Part shown: positions 31,819-41,238 of the stretch, piece after piece
Layout: each line of letters starts with the position of its first letter
Position numbering within the stretch: position 1 is the first letter of the stretch
Assembly: GCF_007829815.1 (NCBI RefSeq)
Contig: NZ_VIWT01000001.1
Location: 2,131,501 to 2,195,500, forward strand
DNA from: Kitasatospora viridis
GTDB lineage: Bacteria > Actinomycetota > Actinomycetes > Streptomycetales > Streptomycetaceae
Reading direction: 5' to 3'
Length of the DNA stretch: 64,000 bases
The notes under the pieces: generated by a model
The model's database searches: none
Told to the model about the DNA's origin: nothing
The model's input: only the letters and a program-made list of their open reading frames with translations
Position numbers and translations under genes: made by a program

Positions 31819-33594
31819 ATGAGACTTCGCAAGGCAGCACTCGTGCCGGCGCTCGTGGCGGTCAGCGCCCTCACGCTGTCCGCTTGTGGTGGGGGCGGCG
31901 GCAGCAAGCCGTCCGCGTCGAGCAGCACCGGGGGCGCCAAGTCCTCCGTGCAGAACTTCTCGATCGGCACCAAGGCCGACTCGACCGGCCCGGCCGCGGA
32001 CGTCCCGGGTGCCAAGCAGGGCGGCACCGCTCACGACATCGAGGCCAGCGGCTTCGACTACCTGGACCCGCGCCAGCAGTACGTCAACCAGCTGCAGGCC
32101 ATCGGCATGCTGTACAGCCGCCAGCTGACCAACTACAAGACCGACCCGCAGACCGGCAAGGTCACCCTGGTCGGCGACCTCGCCACCGACACCGGCACCA
32201 TGTCGGACGGCGGCAAGACCTGGACCTGGACCCTCAAGGACGGCCTGAAGTTCGAGGACGGCACGCCGATCACCTCGAAGGACGTCAAGTACGCGGTCGA
32301 GACCCTGTACCAGGACTACCAGACCAACGGTCCGACCTACTTCCCGACCTGGCTCTCCGGCGCCGACTACCGCAAGGTGTACCAGGGCCCGCAGAACGGC
32401 CAGGACCTGCCGGACAGCGTCATCAGCACGCCGGACAACAAGACCATCACGTTCCACTTCCAGGGCATCCACACCGACGCCAACTTCGCCGCCGCGATGC
32501 CCGACATCACGGCCATCGAGAAGTCGGCCGACACCGGCCCGAAGTACGACAACCACCCGGTCTCGATCGGCCCCTACAAGATCGCGGACTACCAGAAGGA
32601 CAAGTCCCTCACTCTGGTCAAGAACCCGATGTGGGACCCGAAGACCGACCCGATCCGCCACCAGTACGTGGACAAGTGGCAGGTCGAGCTCAACGTCGCC
32701 AACCCGCAGCTGACCCAGCGTCTGATGGGTGGCGCCGGTGACGACAAGGACGCGCTCACCCTGGTGACCAACGCGGACTCCAGCCTGATCAAGAACATCC
32801 AGGACGACTCGTCCATGGCGTCGCGCACGATCAGCCAGTTCCTGCCGTTCGTCGACACCTTCGACATCAACACCACCCGGATCACCAACCCGGCGGTGCG
32901 CAAGGCGCTGGCCGTGGCGTTCCCGGCGGCCCAGGTCAACCGTCAGCTCGGTGGCTCGGCCACCGGCGACCTGGCCGGCAACCTGGTCAGCCCGACCGTG
33001 GCCGGCTGGCAGAACACCGACCCGCTGGGCATCAAGGCCAACCCGACCGGTGACCCGGCCAAGGCCAAGCAGATGCTGCAGGCGGCCGGCGCGCTCGGCA
33101 CCCACATCGAGCTGGGCTACGCGAACACCCCGCGCTGGCAGCAGGTTTCCACCACCGTCGTCGACGCCCTGAACCAGGCCGGCTTCAACGCGGAGAAGAA
33201 GGAAATCGACGCCACCACCTACTACTCGGTGATCGGCAAGGTCGACAACCAGTTCGACCTGTACCGTTCCGGCTGGGCGGCCGACTGGCCGACCGGTGAC
33301 ACCGTGATCCCGCCGACCCTGGACGGTCGCCAGATCGCCGACGGTGCGACCAACTACTCGCACTACAACAACCCGGCGATGAACTCGCAGATGGACCAGA
33401 TCGAGTCCATCGCGGACCAGAACCAGGCCGGCGCCCAGTGGATGAAGCTGGCTGACCAGATCCTGTCCAACGACGTCCCGCAGATCCCCTACGCCTACGA
33501 CAAGTTCTTCCAGGTCTACGGTGCGGGCGTGGGCGGCGTCGCCTACAACCCGGTGATCGGCTCGGTGGACGTCTCCAGCATCTACATCAAGTAA
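31819..33594 (+). CDS. bldKB: Oligopeptide-binding lipoprotein (BldKB-like)
   Basis: The protein has 591 residues of solute-binding family 5. The signal peptide is MRLRKAALVPALVAVSALTL followed by lipobox LSAC with Cys23 as lipidated residue, then a Gly/Ser tether. The body has WTWTLKDGLKFEDGTPITSKDVKYAVETL and LFRSGWAADWPTGDTVIPPTLDG-like family segments. It captures peptides outside the membrane and delivers them to the permeases. It is the second gene of the operon. It has a good RBS (GGTAGGAA), and its 162-bp 3' gap contains two hairpins that could raise its level relative to the permease genes. Confidence 0.92.
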   Translation: MRLRKAALVPALVAVSALTLSACGGGGGSKPSASSSTGGAKSSVQNFSIGTKADSTGPAADVPGAKQGGTAHDIEASGFDYLDPRQQYVNQLQAIGMLYSRQLTNYKTDPQTGKVTLVGDLATDTGTMSDGGKTWTWTLKDGLKFEDGTPITSKDVKYAVETLYQDYQTNGPTYFPTWLSGADYRKVYQGPQNGQDLPDSVISTPDNKTITFHFQGIHTDANFAAAMPDITAIEKSADTGPKYDNHPVSIGPYKIADYQKDKSLTLVKNPMWDPKTDPIRHQYVDKWQVELNVANPQLTQRLMGGAGDDKDALTLVTNADSSLIKNIQDDSSMASRTISQFLPFVDTFDINTTRITNPAVRKALAVAFPAAQVNRQLGGSATGDLAGNLVSPTVAGWQNTDPLGIKANPTGDPAKAKQMLQAAGALGTHIELGYANTPRWQQVSTTVVDALNQAGFNAEKKEIDATTYYSVIGKVDNQFDLYRSGWAADWPTGDTVIPPTLDGRQIADGATNYSHYNNPAMNSQMDQIESIADQNQAGAQWMKLADQILSNDVPQIPYAYDKFFQVYGAGVGGVAYNPVIGSVDVSSIYIK

Positions 33595-33641
33595 TAGCAA
33601 TCGGGTCCGGAGCCGCCCTCCGGGCCCGGCTCCCCTGGGCG

Positions 33642-33663
33642 GGGCCACCCTTGCGGGTGGCCC
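33642..33663 (+). terminator. Hairpin 1 after bldKB
   Basis: GGGCCACCC, a TTGC loop and GGGTGGCCC form a perfect 9-bp stem 48 bp after the bldKB stop. It probably attenuates or stabilises transcripts between bldKB and bldKC. Confidence 0.65.
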
Positions 33664-33679
33664 GGCCCGGGCCGCGTGT

Positions 33680-33702
33680 CGCCCCCCGTGACCCGGGGGG
33701 CG
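33680..33702 (+). terminator. Hairpin 2 after bldKB
   Basis: CGCCCCCC / GGGGGGCG (33680-33687 / 33695-33702) with a 7-nt loop follows the first hairpin by 16 bp and ends 54 bp before the bldKC start. Confidence 0.6.
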
Positions 33703-33756
33703 CACACTCCACGACGTGGCCGCCGCAGGCGCCCTCACTTCGGAAGAGCTCATCCC

Positions 33757-34740
33757 ATGCTCCGATTTCTCGTCCGCCGGGCGCTCGGCGCGATCGTCAT
33801 CATTCTGCTGCTGATCTGCCTGACGTACTTCGCGTTCTTCTCCATGGCAGTGGACCCGGCGCAGCTCGCCTGCCCGCCGAAGTCCTGTACTCCGCAGCTG
33901 CTTGAGCAGATCCGCCAGAACATGCATCTGAACCAGCCGATCTACCTCCAGTTCTGGCACTACTTCAGCGGGCTGTTCGTCGGTCAGGACTTCGGTCAGA
34001 TCGGCCACTGCGCGGCCCCCTGCTTCGGCTACTCGTACAACTCGCAGGACTTCGTCTGGAACAAGATCGCCGCCAACTACCCGGCCACCTTCGTGCTGGC
34101 CATCGGCGGTGCCATCTGCTTCCTGACCATCGGTGTCGGCCTGGGCATGCTCTCCGCCTGGAAGCAGGGCACCATCTGGGACCGGATCGCCAGCTCGCTG
34201 TCGCTGATCGGCCAGTCCACCCAGATCTACTTCCTCGGCCCGCTGGCCATGGCGCTCTTCGTCTACAGCCTCGGCTGGCTGGACCGCCCGCAGTACGTGC
34301 CCTTCACCCAGGACCCCTGGGGCTGCTTCACGGGCATGATCCTGCCGTGGCTGGTCATGTCGGTCATCTTCTGGGCCAACTACTCGCGCCAGGTCCGCTC
34401 CCTGATGCTGGAGCAGCTCTCCGAGGACCACATCCGCGCGGCCCGCGCCAAGGGCATGTCGAACACCTACGTGTGGTGGCGCTACGCCCTGCGCGGTGCG
34501 ATGGCCCCGATCATCACCATCTTCGGCATCGACCTGGGTGCCGTGTTCTCCGGCGCGATCATCACCGAGTACACCTTCAGCATCCAGGGCCTCGGCTTCC
34601 TGGCGGTCAAGTCGGTCAACAACGCCGACCTGTACCTGGAGCTGGGCGTGCTGATCTTCAGCTCGGTCGCGATCCTGCTGTTCAACATCATCGTTGACGC
34701 CGCTTACGCTCTCCTCGACCCCCGGGTGCGGCTGGGATGA
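33757..34740 (+). CDS. bldKC: Oligopeptide ABC transporter permease (BldKC-like)
   Basis: The protein has 327 residues of the OppB/DppB type. It has TM1 LVRRALGAIVIILLLICLTYFAFF at the very N-terminus, then a long exterior loop that contains four cysteines (CPPKSCTP and CAAPCFGY). This is unusual for the family and suggests disulfide bonds outside the membrane. Five more helices and an EAA-type loop follow (RAARAKGMSNTYVWWRYALRGAMAPIIT). The ATG at 33757 has GGAAGAG upstream. The longer frame from 33676 runs through the hairpin and is not credible. It is the third gene of the bldK-like operon; the next start is 56 bp away. Confidence 0.92.
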   Translation: MLRFLVRRALGAIVIILLLICLTYFAFFSMAVDPAQLACPPKSCTPQLLEQIRQNMHLNQPIYLQFWHYFSGLFVGQDFGQIGHCAAPCFGYSYNSQDFVWNKIAANYPATFVLAIGGAICFLTIGVGLGMLSAWKQGTIWDRIASSLSLIGQSTQIYFLGPLAMALFVYSLGWLDRPQYVPFTQDPWGCFTGMILPWLVMSVIFWANYSRQVRSLMLEQLSEDHIRAARAKGMSNTYVWWRYALRGAMAPIITIFGIDLGAVFSGAIITEYTFSIQGLGFLAVKSVNNADLYLELGVLIFSSVAILLFNIIVDAAYALLDPRVRLG

Positions 34741-34795
34741 CCCCGACCGTGTCCACGTCCTACCCGCACAGCCCCGCCCCCGAGGAGATCCGACC

Positions 34796-35869
34796 GTGAG
34801 CACCCTCACCAAGTCCGAGCCCGCCGGCACCGCACCCGAGACCGCCGGCCCCTTCCTCTCGGTGCGCGACCTGCAGGTCCGTTTCCGCACCGAGGACGGC
34901 ATCGTCAAGGCCGTCAACAACCTGACCTTCGACCTGGAGCGCGGCAAGACCCTCGGCATCGTGGGCGAGTCCGGCTCCGGCAAGTCGGTCTCCAACCTCG
35001 CCGTGATGGGTCTGCACAACCCGCGCAACACCACCATCGAGGGCTCCGTCACCCTCGACGGCAAGGACCTGCTCCACGCCTCGCAGCGGGACCTGGAGAA
35101 GCTCCGCGGCAACAAGATGGCGATGATCTTCCAGGACGCGCTGGCCGCGCTGTCGCCGTACTACACGATCGGCCGGCAGATCGCCGAGCCGTTCATGAAG
35201 CACACCGGCGCCAGCAAGAAGGAGGGCCGCGAGCGCGCGATCGAGATGCTGCGCCGGGTGGGCATCCCGCAGCCGCAGACCCGGGTCGACGACTTCCCGC
35301 ACCAGTTCTCCGGCGGTATGCGCCAGCGCGCGATGATCGCCATGGCGCTGGTCTGCGACCCCGAGCTGCTGATCGCCGACGAGCCGACCACCGCGCTCGA
35401 CGTGACCGTCCAGGCCCAGATCGTGGACCTGCTCAAGGACCTCCAGCAGGAGTCCGGCACCTCGATCATCTTCATCACCCACGACCTCGGCGTGATCCGC
35501 GAGATCGCCGACGACGTGCTGGTGATGTACGCGGGTCGCGCCGTCGAGCGCGGCACCATGCGCGAGGTGCTCAAGAGCTCCCAGCACCCGTACGGCTGGG
35601 GCCTGCTCAGCTCGATCCCGCGGATCAACGCCTCGGTCGACATCCCGCTGATGCCGATCCCGGGCACCCCGCCGTCCCTGCTGAACCCGCCCTCGGGCTG
35701 CGCCTTCAACCCGCGCTGCACGTACAAGGAGCTGGTGCCCGGAGACCGCTGCGTCACCGAGCGCCCGCCGCTGGAGATGGCGAACGGCCACCTGTCGGCC
35801 TGCCACCTGACGGCCGAGCAGAAGCAGTCCATCCTCACCGAGCAGATCCTGCCCCGGCTGAGCAGCTGA
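34796..35869 (+). CDS. bldKD: Oligopeptide ABC transporter ATPase (BldKD-like, OppD type)
   Basis: The protein has 357 residues from the GTG at 34796, which has GAGGAGA upstream. The motifs are Walker A GESGSGKS, Q-loop MIFQDALAALSP, signature FSGGMRQRAMIAM, Walker B LLIADEPTTALD and switch His in ITHDLGVI. The C-terminal oligopeptide-transporter domain has NPPSGCAFNPRC and a further Cys pair; in some OppD/DppD proteins these cysteines hold a [4Fe-4S] cluster. It forms the ATPase pair with the next gene product. Confidence 0.95.
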   Translation: MSTLTKSEPAGTAPETAGPFLSVRDLQVRFRTEDGIVKAVNNLTFDLERGKTLGIVGESGSGKSVSNLAVMGLHNPRNTTIEGSVTLDGKDLLHASQRDLEKLRGNKMAMIFQDALAALSPYYTIGRQIAEPFMKHTGASKKEGRERAIEMLRRVGIPQPQTRVDDFPHQFSGGMRQRAMIAMALVCDPELLIADEPTTALDVTVQAQIVDLLKDLQQESGTSIIFITHDLGVIREIADDVLVMYAGRAVERGTMREVLKSSQHPYGWGLLSSIPRINASVDIPLMPIPGTPPSLLNPPSGCAFNPRCTYKELVPGDRCVTERPPLEMANGHLSACHLTAEQKQSILTEQILPRLSS

Positions 35870-35897
35870 GCCTCGGTAAAGGAGCCAAGGAAATCCC

Positions 35898-37004
35898 ATG
35901 AGCGCAGAGCAGACCTCGCTGGCCAAGAAGAAGGAGCCGGCCGCCGCCCCCGGTCGTCCCCTCCTGGAGGTCGAAGGCCTCACCAAGCACTTCCCCGTGA
36001 TGGGCGGGTTCCCGTTCAAGCGGCAGGTCGGTGCGGTGCAGGCGGTCGACGACGTCAGCTTCACCGTCGCCGAGGGCGAGAGCCTGGGCCTGGTCGGTGA
36101 GTCCGGCTGTGGCAAGTCGACCACCGGTCGTCTGGTCACCCGGCTGTACGAGCCCACCGCCGGCAGCATCAAGTACCTCGGCCAGGACATCACGCACGCC
36201 TCCCGCAAGGAGCTGGCGCCGATCCGGTCCGAGATCCAGATGATCTTCCAGGACCCGTACTCCTCGCTGAACCCGCGTCACACCGTCGGTACGATCATCA
36301 CCAACCCGATGGAGATCAACGGGATCAACCCGCCCGGCGGCCGCGAGGCCCGGGTCAAGGAGCTCCTGGAGATCGTCGGCCTGAACCCGGAGCACTACAA
36401 CCGGTTCCCGCACGAGTTCTCCGGCGGTCAGCGCCAGCGCATCGGTGTCGCCCGCGCGCTCGCCCTCAACCCGAAGCTGATCATCGCCGACGAGCCGGTC
36501 TCCGCGCTCGACGTGTCGATCCAGGCCCAGGTCGTCAACCTGCTGCAGAACCTGCAGCGGGAGCTGGGCATCGCCTTCGTCTTCATCGCCCACGACCTGT
36601 CGATCGTGCGGCACTTCTCGCAGCGCGTCGCGGTGATGTACCTGGGCAAGGTCGTGGAGATCGCGGACCGCGACTCGCTCTACGAGCGGCCGCGCCACCC
36701 GTACACCCACGCGCTGCTCTCGGCGGCCCCCGACGCCGACCCGGACAACGCCGCGGCCGAGCGGATCCGGCTCACCGGTGACGTCCCGTCGCCGCTGAAC
36801 CCGCCGTCCGGCTGCCGGTTCCGCACCCGGTGCTGGAAGGCGCAGGAGAAGTGCGCGACGGAGGAGCCGGTGCTGCTCCAGCTCTCCGGCAGCGCCGACG
36901 GTCACCTGACCGCCTGCCACTTCCCGGAGGACGGCGACGCCAAGCCCGCGACGGCGGCCAAGGTCACCGACACCGTCCCGGAGCCGCGCGAGACCGAGGA
37001 CTGA
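35898..37004 (+). CDS. bldKE: Oligopeptide ABC transporter ATPase (BldKE-like, OppF type)
   Basis: The protein has 368 residues. It starts with a Lys/Ala-rich leader, then LLEVEGLTKHFPVMGGFPFKRQVGAVQAV, Walker A GESGCGKST, Q-loop MIFQDPYSSLNPR, signature FSGGQRQRIGVARAL, Walker B LIIADEPVSALD and switch His in AHDLSIV. A cysteine-containing C-terminal domain (NPPSGCRFRTRCWKAQEKC) ends the fold. It is the last gene of the operon. AAGGAAA lies upstream of the ATG. The sequence around the C-terminal motif is very like that of the second importer's ATPase at 37065-38183. Confidence 0.95.
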   Translation: MSAEQTSLAKKKEPAAAPGRPLLEVEGLTKHFPVMGGFPFKRQVGAVQAVDDVSFTVAEGESLGLVGESGCGKSTTGRLVTRLYEPTAGSIKYLGQDITHASRKELAPIRSEIQMIFQDPYSSLNPRHTVGTIITNPMEINGINPPGGREARVKELLEIVGLNPEHYNRFPHEFSGGQRQRIGVARALALNPKLIIADEPVSALDVSIQAQVVNLLQNLQRELGIAFVFIAHDLSIVRHFSQRVAVMYLGKVVEIADRDSLYERPRHPYTHALLSAAPDADPDNAAAERIRLTGDVPSPLNPPSGCRFRTRCWKAQEKCATEEPVLLQLSGSADGHLTACHFPEDGDAKPATAAKVTDTVPEPRETED

Positions 37005-37017
37005 CCGGTCCGAGCAT

Positions 37018-37060
37018 GCGTCAGGGCCCCTCCCGCTCCGTGCGGGAGGGGCCCTGACGC
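37018..37060. terminator. Perfect 19-bp hairpin between the two importer operons
   Basis: Arms 37018-37036 and 37042-37060 pair perfectly around TCCGT, 13 bp after the bldKE stop and 4 bp after the stop of the convergent ATPase gene. It is a bidirectional terminator insulating the two operons. Confidence 0.93.
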
Positions 37061-37064
37061 GTTC

Positions 37065-38183
37065 TCAGGACCCGCTGCGGTCGCCCTCGGTGGCGGCGCC
37101 GCCGTCATCGGCCCGCTCCGACGCGAAGTGGCACGCCGAGTCGTGCGCCGCCGGCCCGGTGAGCCAGTGCGGCCGGGCGAGCAGCGGCTCCTCGATGGCG
37201 CACTTCTCCTGGGCCTTCCAGCACCGGGTGCGGAACCGGCAGCCGGAGGGCGGGTTGGCCGGGGAGGGCACGTCGCCGGTGAGCACGATCCGGTCCCGGT
37301 GCTCCCGGGCGCCCGGGTCCGGCACCGGCACGGCGGACAGCAGCGCCTGGGTGTACGGGTGGGTGGCGTGGTCGTAGATCTCCAGGTCGGCGCCGATCTC
37401 CACCATCTTGCCCAGGTACATCACGCCGACCCGGTCGGAGATGTGCCGCACGATCGACAGGTCGTGCGCGATGAACATGTACGACAGGTCGAACTCGCCC
37501 TGCAGCTGCTCCAGCAGGTTGATCACCTGGGCCTGCACCGAGACGTCCAGCGCGGACACCGGCTCGTCGCAGATGATGATCTCCGGCTTCAGCGCCAGGC
37601 CGCGGGCGATCCCGATCCGCTGGCGCTGGCCGCCGGAGAACTGGTGCGGGTAGCGGTTGATGTACTCGGGGTTGAGCCCGACCACGTCCAGCAGGTCCTG
37701 CACGGCCTTGCGCCGCTCGCCCTTGGGCGCCACCTCGGGGTGGATCTCGTAGGGCTCGCCGATGATGTCACCGACCGTCATCCGCGGGTTGAGCGAGGTG
37801 TACGGGTCCTGGAAGACCATCTGGATGTTGCGCCGGACCGCCTTCAGCGCCGAGCCGCCCAGCCGGGAGATCTCCTCCCCCTTGTAGCGCACCGAGCCGC
37901 CGGTGGCCTGCTCCAGGTTCATCAGCACCTTGGCCAGCGTGGACTTGCCGCAGCCGGACTCGCCGACGATGCCCAGCGTCTCGCCCTTGATCAGGTCGAA
38001 GGAGACGCCGTCCACCGCCTTCACCGCGCCGACCTGCTTCTTGAAGAGCACGCCCTGGGTCAGCGGGAAGTGCTTGACCAGGCCGCGCACTTCCAGGATC
38101 GGCTCGCCGCTGGACACCGGGTGGGCGAAGGCCGCCTCCTCCGGTTGGGCCGCGCCGAGCGCGGTGGCGCCGTCATTCACCAC
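37065..38183 (-). CDS. Second oligopeptide importer: ATPase (OppF/DppF type)
   Basis: The protein has 372 residues from the GTG at 38183 (AAGGAGA 7 nt upstream); the frame reaches back to 38213 but without an RBS. The motifs are Walker A GESGCGKST, Q-loop MVFQDPYTSLNPR, signature FSGGQRQRIGIARGL, Walker B IIICDEPVSALD and AHDLSIVRHISDRV. The C-terminal Cys motif resembles that of BldKE. Its start overlaps the stop of the OppD-type gene by 11 bp. It is the last gene of the minus-strand operon binding protein, permease, permease, ATPase, ATPase. Confidence 0.95.
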   Translation of the reverse strand: MVNDGATALGAAQPEEAAFAHPVSSGEPILEVRGLVKHFPLTQGVLFKKQVGAVKAVDGVSFDLIKGETLGIVGESGCGKSTLAKVLMNLEQATGGSVRYKGEEISRLGGSALKAVRRNIQMVFQDPYTSLNPRMTVGDIIGEPYEIHPEVAPKGERRKAVQDLLDVVGLNPEYINRYPHQFSGGQRQRIGIARGLALKPEIIICDEPVSALDVSVQAQVINLLEQLQGEFDLSYMFIAHDLSIVRHISDRVGVMYLGKMVEIGADLEIYDHATHPYTQALLSAVPVPDPGAREHRDRIVLTGDVPSPANPPSGCRFRTRCWKAQEKCAIEEPLLARPHWLTGPAAHDSACHFASERADDGGAATEGDRSGS

Positions 38184-39234
38184 GGAGCGTCTCCTTCCAG
38201 AAGTGGCAGGCACTGGCCCGGCCCGGGCGCGGCGCGCCCGACTCGTCGGTCACCTCGAAGAGCGGTGGCTCGGTGGTGCGGCAGATCTCCTGGGCGCGCG
38301 GGCAGCGCGGGTTGAAGGCGCAGCCCGGCGGGATCCGCAGCAGGTTGGGCGGCAGGCCCTTGATCGCGTAGAGCTCCTGGCCCTTCTGGTCCAGCCTCGG
38401 GATCGAGTCCAGCAGGCCCTGCGTGTAGGGGTGCCCGGGGCCGCCGTAGAGGTCGTGCACCGGCGCGGTCTCGACGATCCGTCCGGCGTACATCACCGCG
38501 ATCTTGTCGGCCACGTCGGCCACCACGCCGAGGTCGTGGGTGATCAGGATCAGGCCCATCCGGTACTCGGCCTGGAGCTCCGCCAGCAGGTCCATCACCT
38601 GGGCCTGCACGGTCACGTCGAGCGCGGTGGTCGGCTCGTCGGCGATGATCAGGGCCGGTTCCAGGGCCATCGCCATGGCGATCATGATGCGCTGGCGCAT
38701 GCCGCCGGAGAACTGGTGCGGGTAGTCGTCCACCCGGTTCCCGGCCGCCGGGATCCGCACCCGGTCCATCAGCTCGATCGCCTTGGCCCTGGCGTCCTTG
38801 CGCGAGGCGCCCTGGTGCACCCGGAACATCTCGCCCAGCTGGGCGCCGACGGTGTGCACCGGGTTGAGCGCGGAGAGCGCGTCCTGGAAGATCATCGCGA
38901 CCTGGGAGCCGCGGATCTTGCGCCGCTCCTCCTTGCCCATCTTCAGCAGGTCGCGCCCCTTGAAGAGGATCTGACCGCCGGTCACGAAACCCGGCGGACT
39001 GTCCAGGATGCCCATCACGGCCTGCGCGGAGACCGACTTGCCGGAGCCCGACTCGCCCAGGATGGCCAGCGTCTCGCCGGCGTCCACCGAGTAGTTCACC
39101 CCGTTGACCGCCTTGGCCACCCCGTCCCGGGTGCGGAACTCCACCTTCAGGTCGCGCACTTCCAGCAGCGGTTGGGTCCCGGTGTCGGCCTCGGCCGTAC
39201 CGGGCTGCGGCGCGCTGATGCTGCTGCTACTCAT
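38173..39234 (-). CDS. Second oligopeptide importer: ATPase (OppD/DppD type)
   Basis: The protein has 353 residues from the ATG at 39234, with GAGAGG about 12 nt upstream. The motifs are Walker A GESGSGKS, Q-loop MIFQDALSALNPVHT, signature FSGGMRQRIMIAMAM, Walker B LIIADEPTTALD and ITHDLGVVADVADKI. The C-terminal oligopeptide domain has IPPGCAFNPRCPRAQEIC. Together with the next gene it powers the two permeases encoded upstream. The spacing to the permease stop is 16 bp. Confidence 0.95.
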   Translation of the reverse strand: MSSSSISAPQPGTAEADTGTQPLLEVRDLKVEFRTRDGVAKAVNGVNYSVDAGETLAILGESGSGKSVSAQAVMGILDSPPGFVTGGQILFKGRDLLKMGKEERRKIRGSQVAMIFQDALSALNPVHTVGAQLGEMFRVHQGASRKDARAKAIELMDRVRIPAAGNRVDDYPHQFSGGMRQRIMIAMAMALEPALIIADEPTTALDVTVQAQVMDLLAELQAEYRMGLILITHDLGVVADVADKIAVMYAGRIVETAPVHDLYGGPGHPYTQGLLDSIPRLDQKGQELYAIKGLPPNLLRIPPGCAFNPRCPRAQEICRTTEPPLFEVTDESGAPRPGRASACHFWKETLRGE

Positions 39235-39250
39235 CGCTGGTGGCCCTCTC

Positions 39251-40279
39251 TCAGCGCAGCTTGGGGTCAAGGGCGTCGCGCACCGCGTCGCCGAGCATGA
39301 TGAAGGCGAGCACGGTGATGCTCAGCGCGCCGGCCGGGAAGAGCAGCATGTGCGGCGCCACGCTGAAGCTGTCCGAGGCGGCCGAGATGTCGATGCCCCA
39401 GGAGACGGTCGGCGGCTTGAGGCCGACGCCGAGGTAGCTCAGGGTGGCCTCCAGCGCGATGTAGGTGCCGAGCGCGATGGTGGCGACCACGATGATCGGT
39501 GCGACCGCGTTCGGCAGGATGTGCCGGAGCATCAGCCGCGAGCTGCCCGCGCCGAGCGCCCGGGCCGCGGTCACGTAGTCCTGCTGTTTCGCGGTGATCA
39601 CCGCGCCGCGCGCGATGCGGGCGAGCTGCGGCCAGCCGAGCACCACGATGAAGGCCACCACGATCCAGATCGACTTGGTCTTGATCACCGAGAGGAAGAC
39701 CAGGCCGCCGAGCAGGATCGGGATGCCGAAGAAGATGTCGGCGATCCGGGAGATCAGCGAGTCGGTCGCGCCGGCGAAGAAGCCGGCCAGGCCGCCCAGC
39801 AGGGTGCCGACCAGGGCCGCCCCGGCGGTGGCGCAGACGCCGACCGTGATCGAGGCCCGGGCCCCGTAGACGGTGCGGGCGTAGACGTCGCAGCCCTGGG
39901 TGTCGTAGCCGAACGGGTGCCCGGAGGTGGGCCCCAGCTGGGACTTGGTCAGGTCGCAGTTGAGCGGGTTGGTCGAGGTCATCATCCACGGGAAGATCGC
40001 CACCAGCACCAGGAAGACGATCAGCAGGCCCGAGACGATGAAGATCGGGTTGGTCCGCAGGTCCCGCCAGGCGTCCTGCCAGAGGCTGCGCGGCGCCACC
40101 CGGTCGTCGGCGGCGGGGGCCTGCGGTTGGTCCTGGAGGCGTTCCGCCTTGATCAACGTCTCGCCTTCCAAGGTGCCGAGGTCGAACTGGCGGTTCTCTA
40201 CCGCACTCGGCATCTCCTCGTCTTCCTTGCCGGCCTCGGCCAGCGGATCCGAGTCGTTGTACTTCTCCTGGTCAGGCAT
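39251..40279 (-). CDS. Second oligopeptide importer: permease (OppC/DppC type)
   Basis: The protein has 342 residues. An acidic cytoplasmic leader of about 75 residues precedes TM1 (IFIVSGLLIVFLVLVAIFPWMM). The exterior loop has two cysteines (NPLNCDLTKSQ and TQGCDVYAR). Five further helices and the EAA loop TAARALGAGSSRLMLRHILPNAVAPI follow, ending in LGDAVRDALDPKLR. Its start overlaps the upstream permease stop by 8 bp. Confidence 0.95.
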   Translation of the reverse strand: MPDQEKYNDSDPLAEAGKEDEEMPSAVENRQFDLGTLEGETLIKAERLQDQPQAPAADDRVAPRSLWQDAWRDLRTNPIFIVSGLLIVFLVLVAIFPWMMTSTNPLNCDLTKSQLGPTSGHPFGYDTQGCDVYARTVYGARASITVGVCATAGAALVGTLLGGLAGFFAGATDSLISRIADIFFGIPILLGGLVFLSVIKTKSIWIVVAFIVVLGWPQLARIARGAVITAKQQDYVTAARALGAGSSRLMLRHILPNAVAPIIVVATIALGTYIALEATLSYLGVGLKPPTVSWGIDISAASDSFSVAPHMLLFPAGALSITVLAFIMLGDAVRDALDPKLR

Positions 40280-41195
40280 ACCGGATCCTCGGGTCCAGGA
40301 CCGCGTAGAGCAGGTCGACGAGCAGGTTGGCCGCCAGGAAGACGATCACCAGGATGGTCACGAAGCCGACCACGGTGTTGCTGCTCTGCCGGACGATCCC
40401 CTGGTAGAGCGTGTAGCCGACGCCGTGGATGTTGAAGATCCGCTCGGTGACCAGCGCGCCGCCCATCAGCGCGCCCAGGTCGGTGCCGAGGAAGGTGACC
40501 ACCGGGATCAGCGAGTTCCGCAGCAGGTGGTTGATCACCACGCGGCGCCTCGGCAGCCCCTTGGCCACCGCGGTGCGCACGTAGTCGGCCCGGGAGTTCT
40601 CCGCGACCGTGGTGCGGGTCAGCCGGGCCACGTAGGCCAGCGAGACCGAGGCCAGCACGATGCCGGGCAGGATCAGCGACTGGAAGGTGACGTCGAAGCC
40701 GACCGTGGCCGGCAGGATCCCCCACTTCACCCCGACCAGGTACTGCAGCACGTAGCCGGTGACGAAGGTGGGGATGGAGATCACCACCAGGGTCAGGATC
40801 AGCACGCTGTTGTCCGCGATCCGGCCCCGGCGCAGCCCGCTGAGCAGGCCGAGGCCGATGCCGACCACCACCTCGATGGTGAAGGCGACGGCGGTCAGCT
40901 TGAGCGTGGTCGGATAGGCGGCGGCCAGCTGCGAGGTGACGGTCTGTCCGCTGAAGGTGGTGCCGAAGTCCCACTTGAACAGCCGGCCCATGTAGAGCAG
41001 GTACTGCTGCCAGAGCGGGTCGTTCAGGTTGTACTGGGCCCGGATCTGGGCGGCGACCGCCGGGTCGGGGGCGCGGTCGCCGAAGAGCGCGTTGACCGGG
41101 TCACCGAGCGCGTGCACCATGACGAAGATCAGGAAGGTGGTCCCGATGAAGACCGGGATCATCTGGAGCAGGCGCCTCAGGACGTAACGTCCCAT
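40272..41195 (-). CDS. Second oligopeptide importer: permease (OppB/DppB type)
   Basis: The protein has 307 residues, the usual OppB size. It has TM1 LLQMIPVFIGTTFLIFVMVHALG, followed by the GDPV motif typical of DppB. The EAA loop is RTAVAKGLPRRRVVINHLLRNSLIPV, with six helices in all. The RBS GGGAGG is seen before the ATG at 41195. It follows the binding-protein gene after an 84-bp gap that contains a 14-bp hairpin. Confidence 0.95.
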   Translation of the reverse strand: MGRYVLRRLLQMIPVFIGTTFLIFVMVHALGDPVNALFGDRAPDPAVAAQIRAQYNLNDPLWQQYLLYMGRLFKWDFGTTFSGQTVTSQLAAAYPTTLKLTAVAFTIEVVVGIGLGLLSGLRRGRIADNSVLILTLVVISIPTFVTGYVLQYLVGVKWGILPATVGFDVTFQSLILPGIVLASVSLAYVARLTRTTVAENSRADYVRTAVAKGLPRRRVVINHLLRNSLIPVVTFLGTDLGALMGGALVTERIFNIHGVGYTLYQGIVRQSSNTVVGFVTILVIVFLAANLLVDLLYAVLDPRIRYA

Positions 41196-41238
41196 GCGAA
41201 CCTCCCACAGGGCGGCGATCGAGGGGGCGGACGAGCGG

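Noticed and set aside
30445..35115. A 1556-codon open frame on the minus strand across the bldK-like operon
   Set aside because: It is antisense to four genes with clear families, has the Arg/Asp/Val/Gly/His-rich composition of GC-driven shadow frames, and has no protein-family motif.
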